Shown one piece after another: positions 35,281 through 44,994 of a stretch of DNA of 64,000 nt (positions are counted from its first letter, which is position 1; each line of letters opens with the position of its first letter). The notes under the pieces are model-generated. The model did not search any database. It had not been told where the DNA came from and saw nothing but the letters and a program-made list of their open reading frames with translations. The stretch comes from Companilactobacillus halodurans (GTDB lineage Bacteria; Bacillota; Bacilli; Lactobacillales; Lactobacillaceae). The stretch covers positions 16,567-80,566 of the forward strand of contig NZ_VDFP01000013.1 of NCBI RefSeq assembly GCF_009600985.1. Direction: 5' to 3'. Made by a program: the position numbers and the translations under genes.

Positions 35281-36417
35281 ATGGAAATGTTGGAACCTAT
35301 CAATACAGATTACAGTTATGGCCATTTAACGAAAGTTCAAAGAGCAGAGATTATTAAGAAGTTAACAGAATCTCAAAAACAAACTATTGAACAATATAAG
35401 AGATATAAAGTTAATTCGATGTTACTGAATCAATTCAATAAAACAGGAACAGAATGGAAATTTTTAGAAGAAAAGATTAATTGGAACTTTAACCAATCTA
35501 ATCCAAATGAATCTAATTTACATTGTTCATGTGGACGAGGAGTTAAATATCTCTATGTTTGCAAGTCAAAAAACAATCAAGAAATAAAGTGTTTTGGTAA
35601 AAACCATTTAGAACAAGAAGCTGGCATTGGATCAAATGTGTTGCAAGATATAAGGAAAGAAAAGCATAAAATTGATCGTGGTTTAGATGAAATATTGATT
35701 CGAGTTGATGGAGATGTATTCTTTCCCACAGAACCATATGAGTTTCTTAAAAAGAATAGAATGTTGGATATTCTTTTTTCAAAAGAAAGGATGGAATATC
35801 TGAAAGAATTTAGTCGTGAAGGATTGCCTATTTATCGCGAAGATGAGAACAAGATGATTAAAGAGTTTAATCGAATTCTAGAAAAAGTTAAGGAACAAAA
35901 GCATCAAAAGTGGTTAAAGACTACTGAAGGTATTCAATATTTAAAAGAACAGGTAATTAAGAAAAAATATAATGAAGAACAAGAAATAATACGAATAGAA
36001 CGCCAGAAAATATGGTTAAATAATAATGATTGGTTTAACGAGCAAAAAAAATTTGAAAGAAAATCAGATAATAAAGAAACAACAATATTCACACTAAAAA
36101 AACGAACTATCGATAATGCAAAAGTGACATTTAACCAGGTACTTATCCATCATAATGACGTAACTGAAAAATATTGTATTGAAAGTAATTGTGATATGGA
36201 TGCTTTGATTATTAATGGAATGTTTGATGGTGGATCCGTTACTAATGGAAAAACGATTATTCCCCAAGAAACTGTGATTAGATTGTTAAAAATGCTCAAT
36301 AAAAAATTTGAATATGATATAAATGGGCTTGAAAAAAGAGTCGATGAAATATATGGAATTTTAGAACATGAGGGTATTATTAAAAAAAGCAAAAATAGAT
36401 TCATAGCAAATTACTAG
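35281..36417 (+). CDS. Hypothetical protein with a Cys/His cluster
   Basis: 378 residues, not recognised. It has no signal peptide or membrane helix. Residues about 82-115 hold LHCSCGRGVKYLYVC with further Cys and His (KCFGKNHLEQ), a possible zinc site. The middle (about 180-260) is a charged Lys/Glu-rich helical region. The C-terminus is AT-rich in codon use (many AAA, ATA, AAT), unlike the neighbouring operons, which suggests acquisition from outside. It sits alone, downstream of the LiaF-like operon and converging with asnA. A regulatory or phage-derived origin is possible. Confidence 0.6.
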   Translation: MEMLEPINTDYSYGHLTKVQRAEIIKKLTESQKQTIEQYKRYKVNSMLLNQFNKTGTEWKFLEEKINWNFNQSNPNESNLHCSCGRGVKYLYVCKSKNNQEIKCFGKNHLEQEAGIGSNVLQDIRKEKHKIDRGLDEILIRVDGDVFFPTEPYEFLKKNRMLDILFSKERMEYLKEFSREGLPIYREDENKMIKEFNRILEKVKEQKHQKWLKTTEGIQYLKEQVIKKKYNEEQEIIRIERQKIWLNNNDWFNEQKKFERKSDNKETTIFTLKKRTIDNAKVTFNQVLIHHNDVTEKYCIESNCDMDALIINGMFDGGSVTNGKTIIPQETVIRLLKMLNKKFEYDINGLEKRVDEIYGILEHEGIIKKSKNRFIANY

Positions 36418-36481
36418 AGATTTTTGAAAGAATATATACTAATGAAAATGGTTCTAAACGACAGAAAATAAAATTGCAAAA

Positions 36482-36524
36482 AAAGGCATGATTCAGATTG
36501 AACACCTGAATCATGCCTTTAAAT
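36482..36524. terminator. Bidirectional terminator between the Cys/His protein gene and asnA
   Basis: Perfect 15-base arms AAAGGCATGATTCAG and CTGAATCATGCCTTT around a nine-base loop. Confidence 0.88.
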
Positions 36525-36586
36525 TTAAAAGCCTATATTGTTAGGAGATAACATATTATCTATTGTTTTTTTGAAAACATTAAATT

Positions 36587-37594
36587 TTATAGTAAGTGAA
36601 TACCGTTAGCATCGCATTTATCACGTAAGTCTTGTGGCCAAACTGCAGCTTGGACTTCACCAACGTGAGCTTTGCCTAATAACAACATGCAAAGACGTGA
36701 TTGTCCGATACCACCACCAATTGTGTATGGTAGTTCGCCAGCTAGTAACATTTTGTGGAATGGCAATGTCGCACGATCTTCAGCATGTGCCATCTTCAAT
36801 TGTTTCTTCATTGATTCTTCACTGACACGAATACCCATACTTGAAATTTCTAGGGCGTGTTGGAGAGGTTCATACCAGAACAAGATATCACCGTTTAATT
36901 TCCAGTCATCATAATCAGGGGCACGGCCGTCGTGACGTTTACCACTCTTCATAGGTCCACCGATTTGCATTAAGAAGACGCAGCCAAGTTCTTTACAGAT
37001 AGCATCTTCACGTTCCTTAGGTGTCTTATCGGGCCAACGGTCTTCTAGTTCTTGAGTTGTAACGAACTTAATCTCATCAGGTAGATGGTGAACGGCTTTA
37101 GGAAATTTATACCAAACTTCGTGTTCCATGTGTTTGATAACTTTGAAAATTTGTTTAACAGTACTTTCGAGTGTTGCGGTTGTTCTTTCATCCTTAGCAA
37201 TAATTTTTTCCCAATCCCATTGGTCAACGTAAATTGAGTGGATGTTGTCGAGATCTTCATCTTTTCTGATGGCGTTCATGTTTGTGTAAATGCCTTCGTG
37301 CATATCAAAGTGATAACGTTTCAAGGCAAGACGTTTCCATTTAGCTAGAGAATGGACGATTTCAATAGTTTCGCCGGGAATTCCTTTCATGGTGAAGGAA
37401 ACAGGTGATTCGACACCGTTTAGGTTATCATTCAAACCAGTACCTTTTTCGACCATCATTGGTGCTGACAAGCGTGATAAATTAAGTTCCTTACCAAATT
37501 CATCTTGGAAAGTTTCACGGATGTATTGGATAGCTTTTTGTGTTTCTTTAACAGATAGTTTTGGATCGTAGTCCTTAGGTATAATTAGGTTCAT
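36587..37594 (-). CDS. asnA: Aspartate-ammonia ligase (asparagine synthetase A)
   Basis: 335-residue class II aminoacyl-tRNA-synthetase-like enzyme that makes asparagine from aspartate, ammonia and ATP. Signature segments are [44 protein letters not shown] (both AsnA hallmarks), [20 protein letters not shown] and the motif-3 region [14 protein letters not shown]. The start at 37594 follows a GGAGG; the open frame reaches back into the T-box leader but no start there fits the family. Expression is controlled by the T-box riboswitch upstream. Confidence 0.97.
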   Translation of the reverse strand: MNLIIPKDYDPKLSVKETQKAIQYIRETFQDEFGKELNLSRLSAPMMVEKGTGLNDNLNGVESPVSFTMKGIPGETIEIVHSLAKWKRLALKRYHFDMHEGIYTNMNAIRKDEDLDNIHSIYVDQWDWEKIIAKDERTTATLESTVKQIFKVIKHMEHEVWYKFPKAVHHLPDEIKFVTTQELEDRWPDKTPKEREDAICKELGCVFLMQIGGPMKSGKRHDGRAPDYDDWKLNGDILFWYEPLQHALEISSMGIRVSEESMKKQLKMAHAEDRATLPFHKMLLAGELPYTIGGGIGQSRLCMLLLGKAHVGEVQAAVWPQDLRDKCDANGIHLL

Positions 37595-37650
37595 AGTATT
37601 TTCCTCCATTTTTGCCGACCTTTGGTCAACCATATTCATAGCAAAATAAA

Positions 37651-37945
37651 AAAAGTCTTTCATCTCAGTTATTAAATTAATAATAACTGGGACGAAAGAC
37701 TTTTTCGCGGTACCACCCAAGTTGCCTATTTAAAAAAATAGACCACCTCAATAAGAGCACTAACATGCTCCACCGTTGGTAACGTACCGGTTAACGTCTG
37801 TACTTACTTTGACAAAAGTCATTTTAGCCAGAAACATAAGAAAGTGTTTTTCAGAAATTCCATTTACTAATTGGGTTCTCACCATTCCCAACTCACTGTC
37901 AGTGTGAAAAAACTTACTCTTCTTTCTTGTCGTTTTTATCTTGTG
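37651..37945 (-). promoter_or_regulatory. T-box riboswitch (tRNA-Asn) controlling asnA
   Basis: Read on the minus strand. The T-box core TGGTACCGCG lies at 37715-37706, preceded by CAACTTGGG. Stem I has an apical TTGGG...CCCAA hairpin with GGTG in its loop and an internal loop with AGTA on its 5' side. Opposite, AAC (37848-37846), an asparagine codon followed by A, is the likely specifier. The terminator is the hairpin pairing AAGTCTTTCGTCCCAGTTATT with its partner near 37651-37698, before a T-run. Uncharged tRNA-Asn should stabilise the antiterminator and turn on asnA. Confidence 0.93.
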
Positions 37946-37951
37946 ACACCT

Positions 37952-37979
37952 ATATTAGCATGTTTTACAAAAATGTAAA
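37952..37979 (-). promoter_or_regulatory. Predicted promoter of the asnA T-box leader
   Basis: Minus strand TTTACA (37979-37974), 16-base spacer, TAATAT (37957-37952). The transcript would start near 37945, just before stem I. Confidence 0.68.
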
Positions 37980-38125
37980 TAATTAAATTTGATTTTTATT
38001 AATTTTGGCATTCTTTATGAGACGGCTTTTAATGAAGAAAAAAGAAAATAAATTGTTTAAAAAAGAACATACGTTCGTGTTAAATGATATAATGAATTCA
38101 ACTTCAAATAAAGGACCAGACTGGT

Positions 38126-38635
38126 ATGGGAGTATCTAATTCACAGAAATATACGATTACTAAACATGCGGCTAAAAGAATTCACACTCGCTTTAATATT
38201 TCCTCAACTCAAATTAGAGGTTGGGTATCAAATTTTTTAAGTGAAGCAACCTTTTTTCAATATTCTGATGAAGAGTCTGATAAATCTGTTCAAATTTTTA
38301 AAAAGGGTGATGTATTAGTAGTTTTAAATGTTGAAAATTTTACTATTATTACGGCTTATCCGTATAATCCATTTAATAAAACAAATGGATTGAGTAAGGA
38401 TACAGTAGATAAACTGCAACCGTCATTGGATAAAATTGTTGCAGAGGAAAAAATTCGATTGCGAAATGATTTAGATGGGATGATGATCGATTTACAATTA
38501 TCATTTCAAGCTTTTCAAAATCATCCTAAATCTGAAGTTTTGCTAAAGAAATATATCCGTTCCTTGAAAAAAATTAATTCACGAATTGAGACTAGTAAGG
38601 CTCTGATTGGTGATATTGAAGGACTGAAGGAATAA
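38126..38635 (+). CDS. Hypothetical protein with an N-terminal DUF4258-like segment
   Basis: 169 residues, not recognised with certainty. The N-terminal half reads YTITKHAAKRIHTRF, then IRGWVSNFL and a beta region (VQIFKKGDVLVVLNVENFTIITAYPY). This resembles the short RelE-like fold of DUF4258/BrnT-type proteins, where 'H-A-x-x-R' opens the domain. The C-terminal half is helical and Lys-rich. No antitoxin-like gene is beside it, so a toxin role is not supported. AAAGGA lies 11 nt before the ATG. Convergent with the helicase operon. Confidence 0.55.
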   Translation: MGVSNSQKYTITKHAAKRIHTRFNISSTQIRGWVSNFLSEATFFQYSDEESDKSVQIFKKGDVLVVLNVENFTIITAYPYNPFNKTNGLSKDTVDKLQPSLDKIVAEEKIRLRNDLDGMMIDLQLSFQAFQNHPKSEVLLKKYIRSLKKINSRIETSKALIGDIEGLKE

Positions 38636-38636
38636 T

Positions 38637-38667
38637 AAAAACTGGCTAATAATTACTAACCAGTTTT
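38637..38667. terminator. Bidirectional terminator before the helicase gene end
   Basis: AAAACTGG and CCAGTTTT arms around TAA-rich loop sequence, between converging genes. Confidence 0.72.
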
Positions 38668-38674
38668 GCTTGAT

Positions 38675-41563
38675 TTATTCTTCTGTTAAAGCTCTATATA
38701 AACTTAAATTGACTTCATGTTCTAATCTGATGGTAAATTCAATTAGTTTAGTTATTTTTCCATCAGTATTTTTTGCGGTTGTATTTTCGGCTGTAAGAAC
38801 TTTAGCAGAACCCAAATAGTAAAAATCATTGCCCTCACGCTTATCGTCATCAGATTTCTTAACAAATAGTTGAATCATACCGAATTCTTTATGTTCAATT
38901 ACTTTATGTTCGGTAGCGCTTGAGGTGGAACGACCGCTTTTTGAAAACCAACGCATGGTTGAACGATCAAGAAAAGCATCCTCATATGCTAATTTATTTG
39001 AGAACTTTTCAGTTTTTTCCAATGCTATAAATACAGGAAGAAATTTACCATCAGGACGCATGATGTAACCACCGACATTTTGAGGATTTTGTTCATTTTC
39101 CCAATTCAATAATTTAATGACATCGGATCGATAATATTTTTCTCCAATTTTGAATCGTTTTATGTAGGCAGTATCTTTTTTGTTAAGTTCCAAAAGATTA
39201 ACATCAATAGCGTCAATAAAGTACTTGGTAAATGCTTTTGACTTTAAAGCAGATTCAAATTTAGGAGTAAATTTCCAACAATGATTATCGCGGTTGATTA
39301 TTGAGATTTGACCATATTTCTTTTGATTTTTCTTCATGAAGTACTCTAAGTTAAGAATTCTTTCAGCATTATTTAATGAGTCGCCATCAAAGAAAATATT
39401 TTTTGATTTAAGTTCTGAAATAATGCTTTCATCGGTTAAGAAGGTATTATTTAATAAATCCCTTAGTATCAAGGCTTCCAAGGGACGCTTAGATACGGTT
39501 ATTTCTTTAGAAATAAATTTTAAAAAGATGGATTGTTCTTCATTAAGTGAATCAATAGGATTATTTTCAAATTTTACTTGCATATAATACAAACTATCAA
39601 ATTTTCGTATTATATCTGGTACAGCAATATTTCCCATTTTGTAAAAATCAACCAACATAGGTGGGCGTAATCCAATTTTATCTTTAAGATTGTTGTACGC
39701 ATTTTTAAATCTTTTCATTTCGTTTAAACGAACATTAGAAACAGCTTTTAAAACACGTTTTCGGGCAATTTCTTCAAAATTTATTGTCGAAACACCAGAA
39801 ATACTGGGACTGATAATTTGTTTTCGAATTTTTTCTTTATTACTTGTGTGAGAACGATCAAATGCCATTGGGATCATATAATTTTCATCATAATTTCCAA
39901 TGAAATCTAAAATTGTAACAGATTCTTTTCCTACGTATTTTCGTAAACCTCGACCAAGTTGTTGTAAGAAAATGATACTAGATTTAGTAGGACGCATCAT
40001 GACGATTTGATTTAGACAGGGTATATCGACACCCTCATTAAAAATATCGACTGTAATAATGTATTGTAGTTCACCATCAGTTAACTGGCTAACAGCATTT
40101 TCTCTAGTCTGGACTGTATCAATAGCTGATACAAACTTTGTTCTAATTCCACGAAGATTAAGCTTGGTTTCCAATTCACGTCCTTCTTCGACACGACTAA
40201 CAAATATTAATCCATGAACATTGTCATCTCGAGGACCATAATATTTAGCTTTAGCAATTATATAATCCACACGTTCATCGGAAACAAGGTAACGTAGAGT
40301 AGTTTTGTCATCTATAATTTGACCATCTTTTTCATAATCAGTTACTCCAATATAGTGAAAAGGTGTCAACAAATCGTTATCGAGTGAATCTAATAAAGAG
40401 ATTTCGTATGCTAAATGATAATTAAAATAAGCATAAACATTTGTTCCGTCAGTTCGTTCAGGTGTAGCCGTCATGCCAAGCATAAATTTAGGCTTGTAAA
40501 AATCCATTAACTTTTGATACATACTTTGTTTTTTACCAGGTAGATTTTGACTAACACGGTGAGCCTCATCGATAATAATATAATCAAATCTTGTTGCTCC
40601 CAGTTGTTTACAAATTGAATCTTTAGAAATCATATTAACTGTTGCAAAGAGGTAGCGAGCATCCAAATCTTTTTGGCCACCGCTTAGAATGCCATAATCA
40701 CTATTAGCACCGCCTAGAATTTCCTGAAAACTAGTCATTGCTTTACGAAGGATTTGTTCTCTGTGAACAACAAATAAAACCTTTTTAGGATTACATTGTT
40801 GAACATCAAACGCAGCTAAGTAAGTTTTACCAGTACCTGTTGCGGCCACAACTAATCCTTTTTTAGCATGTTCTTTTTCACGAAGATGCTTTAACGCTTC
40901 TAAAGCAGGCTTTTGCATATCATTTGGAGTAATTCCACTTGGCTCAGAAACTTTTGTAGTAGTTGGTGATAATGTGTAAGTTCTAGGTTGCCAATTATCT
41001 CGATAGTTATTTATCCAACTTGGTGTTAATGGAATTGCTTGATTCCAAAGGCTGTCTAATTCTCTTTTGACATCATGAACAATATCTCCTTGGTCAGTAG
41101 AAGTTACTCGTAAATTCCATTCAAAATTTTTCTTCAAAGCATTTTGAGTTAAATTGGCGCTTCCAATAAGAATACTTTCATATTCTGCATGATTGAAATA
41201 ATAAGCTTTGGTATGAAATCCGCTTTGCTCGAGGACTCGTACGTCTAGATTTGGAATGTGCAATAAATCGTCAAAAACATCAGGATTATTAAATTCCAAA
41301 TAAGTTGAGGTAATTAGTTGACCCTTTATTCCATGGGTTGATATATCAGCTAATGTACTTTTTAGATCTAATAAACCGCCTAAAGTAACGAATGCGACGG
41401 CGATACGAAAAGATTTGGCACTACGAAGTTCTTCTTCTAACGTGTCCAAGATAGTACCATTGTGGTTAGTAACTAGTGCCGGCTGATATTGCTCTAATGC
41501 TTGTGTCGAATTATCAATGAATCCGAAATTAAGACCTTTAGAAATTTCCTTATCAGTATTCAT
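38675..41563 (-). CDS. PLD-nuclease/DEAD-DEAH helicase/DUF3427 protein
   Basis: 962 residues. The N-terminal phospholipase-D-like domain has the H-x-K motif at His117/Lys119 (FHTKAYYF) with GSANLT downstream, a possible nuclease site. The SF2 helicase core has motif I GTGKT (243-247), motif II DEAH (332-335), motif III MTATPERTDG and motif VI QQLGRGLRKY. The C-terminal third (about 620-962) is the DUF3427-type region. Such fusions occur sporadically in bacteria and are often counted with restriction or phage-defence enzymes. Its start overlaps the end of the NUDIX gene by 11 nt, so both are one unit. Function in defence is inferred from domains and context. Confidence 0.88.
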   Translation of the reverse strand: MNTDKEISKGLNFGFIDNSTQALEQYQPALVTNHNGTILDTLEEELRSAKSFRIAVAFVTLGGLLDLKSTLADISTHGIKGQLITSTYLEFNNPDVFDDLLHIPNLDVRVLEQSGFHTKAYYFNHAEYESILIGSANLTQNALKKNFEWNLRVTSTDQGDIVHDVKRELDSLWNQAIPLTPSWINNYRDNWQPRTYTLSPTTTKVSEPSGITPNDMQKPALEALKHLREKEHAKKGLVVAATGTGKTYLAAFDVQQCNPKKVLFVVHREQILRKAMTSFQEILGGANSDYGILSGGQKDLDARYLFATVNMISKDSICKQLGATRFDYIIIDEAHRVSQNLPGKKQSMYQKLMDFYKPKFMLGMTATPERTDGTNVYAYFNYHLAYEISLLDSLDNDLLTPFHYIGVTDYEKDGQIIDDKTTLRYLVSDERVDYIIAKAKYYGPRDDNVHGLIFVSRVEEGRELETKLNLRGIRTKFVSAIDTVQTRENAVSQLTDGELQYIITVDIFNEGVDIPCLNQIVMMRPTKSSIIFLQQLGRGLRKYVGKESVTILDFIGNYDENYMIPMAFDRSHTSNKEKIRKQIISPSISGVSTINFEEIARKRVLKAVSNVRLNEMKRFKNAYNNLKDKIGLRPPMLVDFYKMGNIAVPDIIRKFDSLYYMQVKFENNPIDSLNEEQSIFLKFISKEITVSKRPLEALILRDLLNNTFLTDESIISELKSKNIFFDGDSLNNAERILNLEYFMKKNQKKYGQISIINRDNHCWKFTPKFESALKSKAFTKYFIDAIDVNLLELNKKDTAYIKRFKIGEKYYRSDVIKLLNWENEQNPQNVGGYIMRPDGKFLPVFIALEKTEKFSNKLAYEDAFLDRSTMRWFSKSGRSTSSATEHKVIEHKEFGMIQLFVKKSDDDKREGNDFYYLGSAKVLTAENTTAKNTDGKITKLIEFTIRLEHEVNLSLYRALTEE

Positions 41564-41960
41564 AGTTAAGACCAGTCTTTGCCAATGCTTTAATTACAGA
41601 AACGTCACTTGGAGCCCATGATAGTTCAAGAGCCTCCCTTGGAGAAACCCAACGTAATTCATCATGAGCGATAGTTTTAGTAATATCACTATCCAAGCGG
41701 ACATAATAACAATGTAGTACGACCTCACCAAATTTTAATTCAGCGATTCCATCGATTGAAAATTTATCAAACACAGTTGCTTTTGCACCAAATTCCTCTT
41801 GAAGCTCACGAGCCATAGCTTCCTTAGGAGTTTCTGATGGTTCAATTTTACCGCCAGGAAATTCCCAGTACCCACCTAAAACCCGATTAGATGCACGTTG
41901 GGCGGCAAGTAATTTACGGTCTTTAATAATAATTGCCCCAACAACTTGAATTTTACTCAT
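41553..41960 (-). CDS. NUDIX (MutT-like) pyrophosphohydrolase
   Basis: 135 residues. The Nudix box is complete: GGKIEPSETPKEAMARELQ continuing with EEFG, matching Gx5Ex7REUxEExGU. GGYWEFPGG before it is the MutT/NudG type, which hydrolyses oxidised or modified nucleoside triphosphates such as 8-oxo-dGTP or CTP derivatives. It is first in an operon with the PLD-helicase-DUF3427 protein, overlapping its start, which argues for a joint task in modified-nucleotide or nucleic-acid clearance rather than simple housekeeping. Confidence 0.88.
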   Translation of the reverse strand: MSKIQVVGAIIIKDRKLLAAQRASNRVLGGYWEFPGGKIEPSETPKEAMARELQEEFGAKATVFDKFSIDGIAELKFGEVVLHCYYVRLDSDITKTIAHDELRWVSPREALELSWAPSDVSVIKALAKTGLNYEY

Positions 41961-42055
41961 ACGACCACTCCTAATTAATGATTATTCAATAACTCAAGTA
42001 TATCAAAAGTGAAGAAAACAGCTTTAGAAATCAGAATAAATAAAAGTTAAAATAT

Positions 42056-42094
42056 GCAAAAACCTCAAGCTCACATTGAACTTGAGGTTTTTGC
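42056..42094. terminator. Orphan terminator hairpin
   Basis: Perfect 14-base arms GCAAAAACCTCAAG and CTTGAGGTTTTTGC around an 11-base loop. It lies upstream of the NUDIX gene and before the DUF262 gene, with no gene ending at it. The remaining 41961-42347 stretch is AT-rich with no other feature seen. Confidence 0.75.
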
Positions 42095-42347
42095 ATTATT
42101 AACGATACAGTGAAATCACAGAATAATTTTTAAGATAGAAATTGATGAATTCATGAAATATGGATACTTACGAAAATTATTTTTAATAATATTTCCTTAA
42201 TACCTAAATTTAAGGCCCTAAATCCCTTGTCTCACGCCGTATTTTGTAAGATCATATTATATAAGTGAAAAATAATAATATAAAATATACAAATTTAGCT
42301 CGTCAATTCTGAAAACTAATTGTAATAGAGCTTTTGGGGATAAAAAT

Positions 42348-44050
42348 ATGTCTAGTTTAGAGAATTTAATTCATGCTTATACAAAAAATTTAGATAGTTA
42401 CTTAAAAATAGAAACGGGAAATATATATACAATTCCATTTTCTCAAAGGAAATATGAATGGCGTAAGCAAGAAGTTTCAAGATTATTTAAAGATTTAACC
42501 TCTTTATATGAAACTACAGTGAAGAAATGCATATGCTTAACTTTTTTACATTTTCTAAGGATGATAATGGGGATCTTAGAATATTTGATGGTCAGCAAAG
42601 AACTGTAACATGTATGCTCATCTTGGCTGTTATAGCTCAAAAAATTTATAGAAATGGAAAAGTTGATGCCGCAAATCAGATACACAGCTCTTATTTTTAT
42701 AAAGAAGATGCTTTACGTAAAATAAAATCACAAAAGAAATTAAAGTTTGACTCTGAAGATGATGATGATTTCTTTTATAAAATCACGGAAAAGGATTTTG
42801 ATATTAGTAAAAATATCTCAACCGTATTAAATACCAATAAACTATATGGTAATAAAAAGAATATGGCTGTAAATATTGTTTACATAAATGATTTATTAGA
42901 TGATTTCATTAAGGACAATAGTAATGTCGATTTGATTGATTTAAGTACTTCAATAACTGATAAAACTTTTTTAGTTGAATTTATAGCTGATACTGAAGAA
43001 ATTGCGTTAAGTATGTTTGAATCATTAAATAATACCGGAAAGAGTATTGAAAAGTATTATGTATTAAAAAATGATTTGGTTAAGTGTTTAGGTGAAGATG
43101 AAGTTAAGAACAATTGGAATCAAATTGACTTTAACTTGAGTGATCTAAGCACTAATTCATTCTTAATATCAGTTGCGACTTTATTTGCTGGTAAAACCAC
43201 ATCAAGTAAACTATTAGATAATTTGTATAAGGATGTAGATAAAGATTCAGCTTCTGAAATGAAGGAATTGTTGAGAAAATTAAAAATAGCATCAGAATAT
43301 TTTTCTGAAATATGTAATCCTAGTCAAATGGAACATCCAGATAAAAATGTTCTGAAAAAATTTAGGAGTTTATCAGATCACATATCTTTATTTGGTATGA
43401 GGCAGCACAGGCCCATTATATTAGCCATGCTTATGAAAAATTTTGATTTAGCTGAGGTAAATAGCGTTCTTGATGCTGTATTAAAATTAACAATTAAGAA
43501 TTTTTATTTTGATGAGAGAAAAGCAAATACGATTGAGAAGAAATTTGCAGACTTAGCTAAAAATGTATATAACGATGATATTGCGGTTAATAGTATTATT
43601 GAAGCAATTTCGAAGTTATTCATTGATGATGGTGAGTTAAAGAAAGCTATTTTAAGGAAAAATATAGTTCAAAATAGAAAAATTTCTTATATCTTAAGAA
43701 GAACCTATAATTATGGGCTTAAAAAAGGGGAGCTAGAAGTTAGTTCTGAAAATAATGATGTCGAACATATTATGCCTCAAAATCCCAAAGCTAATAGCCA
43801 ATGGATCAAGTGGTTCCCTGAAGATGACGTCAGGGAAAGATATACTTATTCAATTGGTAATTTAACATTATGGTTGGATTCAGATAATCGTAGAGTCAAA
43901 AATGCAGAATTTAGTGCTAAGGCTATATCTTACAAAGATAGTGCTTTGCCAGAAAACAAAGTAATTGCTAAGAATTCCAAATGGACTGAGTCTGAAATAG
44001 ATGAACGTTCAAATAGAATGGCAGATGCAATAATAAAAGCTTTAAATTAA
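42348..44050 (+). pseudogene. Frameshifted DUF262/DUF1524 (GmrSD-like) type IV restriction gene
   Basis: Two overlapping frames together make one DUF262-DUF1524 protein of about 567 residues. The first frame (from 42348) holds IPFSQRKYEWRKQEVSRLFKDL, and the next frame continues with DNGDLRIFDGQQRT, the two parts of the DUF262 NTP-binding/ParB-like motif set. The C-terminus has the HNH-type DUF1524 motif VEHIMPQNP with SIGNLTLW. The break lies near 42525, in GAAGAAATG; adding one A to the A-run (AAA to AAAA) restores a continuous frame. GmrSD enzymes cut glucosylated or hydroxymethylated phage DNA. As read here the gene is broken; a sequencing error in the A-run is possible. Confidence 0.82.
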
Positions 44051-44064
44051 ATTACGCAAGAAGT

Positions 44065-44679
44065 CTACCCTAGTAGCAAATCAAAAAAATTAAACAACAA
44101 TTTTCCACCATATAAAATAATAATCACGCCAAAAATTAAATTAATAATTCGCAGAACTTTTGCATTAAATTTATCTTTAAATTTAGAAACAATAAAACTT
44201 AAAAGAATAAACCAAACTGCAGAGGCAATCCCAACTCCAGCGATAAAGATTGGATAACTGTAATTAGGCAGAGTAACTTGAAAGGCGCCAAGCATCATCG
44301 AACCATCAATAATAGCCTGTGGATTGAACCAAATAACCACAAAAGCTGAGGAGATAGTTTTAAAAATGGTCATTTCATTTTGAGAACTACTGATATCGTT
44401 AGTTTGTGATCTAAGCAAATTAATACCCATGAAAATTACGATTAAACTGCCAACCAATAAAATAATCAGTTGTAGCCATTCAAACTTTTTCATAATAGCG
44501 CCAATTCCAAAAAAACAGGCAAAAGCCAGCGTGACGTCAAAAAAGATAATAATTAAAGCGGTTAATAATGATTTTTTCCGAGACTGTGTTAAAGCAGCGT
44601 TTATGACAAATAAATTTGCTAAGCCAATTGGTGCATCATAGGCTATCCCCATTGTTAGTCCTTGTAAGAAAAAGTTCAT
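44065..44679 (-). CDS. LysE family exporter
   Basis: 204 residues with six hydrophobic helices. The N-terminus FLQGLTMGIAYDAPIGLANLFV and the helix pair around IWFNPQAIIDGSMML are the landmarks of LysE/RhtB translocators, which export basic or other amino acids. It is a single gene converging with the DUF262 gene, with only 14 bases between them. Substrate unknown. Confidence 0.85.
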   Translation of the reverse strand: MNFFLQGLTMGIAYDAPIGLANLFVINAALTQSRKKSLLTALIIIFFDVTLAFACFFGIGAIMKKFEWLQLIILLVGSLIVIFMGINLLRSQTNDISSSQNEMTIFKTISSAFVVIWFNPQAIIDGSMMLGAFQVTLPNYSYPIFIAGVGIASAVWFILLSFIVSKFKDKFNAKVLRIINLIFGVIIILYGGKLLFNFFDLLLG

Positions 44680-44772
44680 GATTAATCTCCCTCATCAATC
44701 AAAGTAAACACACAATATTAATTATATCGGTTATTAGGATTAAATGTGGATGAGCTAAATAAACTATAAGTC

Positions 44773-44808
44773 AAAGATCAATAATTCAAAGATAATTATT
44801 GGTCTTTT
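44773..44808. repeat. Hairpin upstream of the LysE gene
   Basis: AAAGATCAATAATT and AATTATTGGTCTTT arms around a seven-base loop. It sits upstream of the minus-strand LysE gene, so it is not that gene's terminator. Role unknown. Confidence 0.55.
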
Positions 44809-44864
44809 AGTTTTCTAAAATTTAACCCTCAATAAGGCTTTTAAATTTGACGAAATGAATCCGC

Positions 44865-44893
44865 TTGAATTAAAATTTTAGCTAGTGTAATAT
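44865..44893 (+). promoter_or_regulatory. Predicted promoter of the heterodimeric ABC exporter
   Basis: TTGAAT (44865-44870), 17-base spacer, TAATAT (44888-44893). Predicted start near 44900 gives a leader of about 125 nt. Confidence 0.65.
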
Positions 44894-44951
44894 TTTTTTA
44901 ATAATTCAAATTAATTTAATTATTCATCGGAGGGTTTGATATTTTCAGACC

Positions 44952-44994
44952 GGATAAGATGCTATCCAGCCTTGGCTGCTTAGCGTCTTTTTTT
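44952..44994 (+). promoter_or_regulatory. Leader attenuator of the ABC exporter operon
   Basis: Strong terminator hairpin: AAGATGCTATCCAGCC (44956-44971) pairs with GGCTGCTTAGCGTCTT (44974-44989), then T-run to 44994, before the exporter start at 45027. A competing smaller hairpin, GGATA/TATCC (44952-44967), uses the same 5' arm. A GGAGGG ribosome-site-like sequence precedes it at 44929-44934. No plus-strand gene ends here, so it acts within the leader. The arrangement recalls BmrB-type attenuation of bmrCD; the leader peptide here is not clear. Confidence 0.7.

Noticed and set aside
38126..38635. Toxin-antitoxin pair
   Set aside because: The RelE/BrnT-like resemblance is limited to the N-terminal half and no antitoxin gene lies beside it.
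44936..44983. Leader peptide of 15 codons before the ABC exporter
   Set aside because: TTG lies only one base after GGAGGG, too close for efficient initiation, so it is not listed as a gene.
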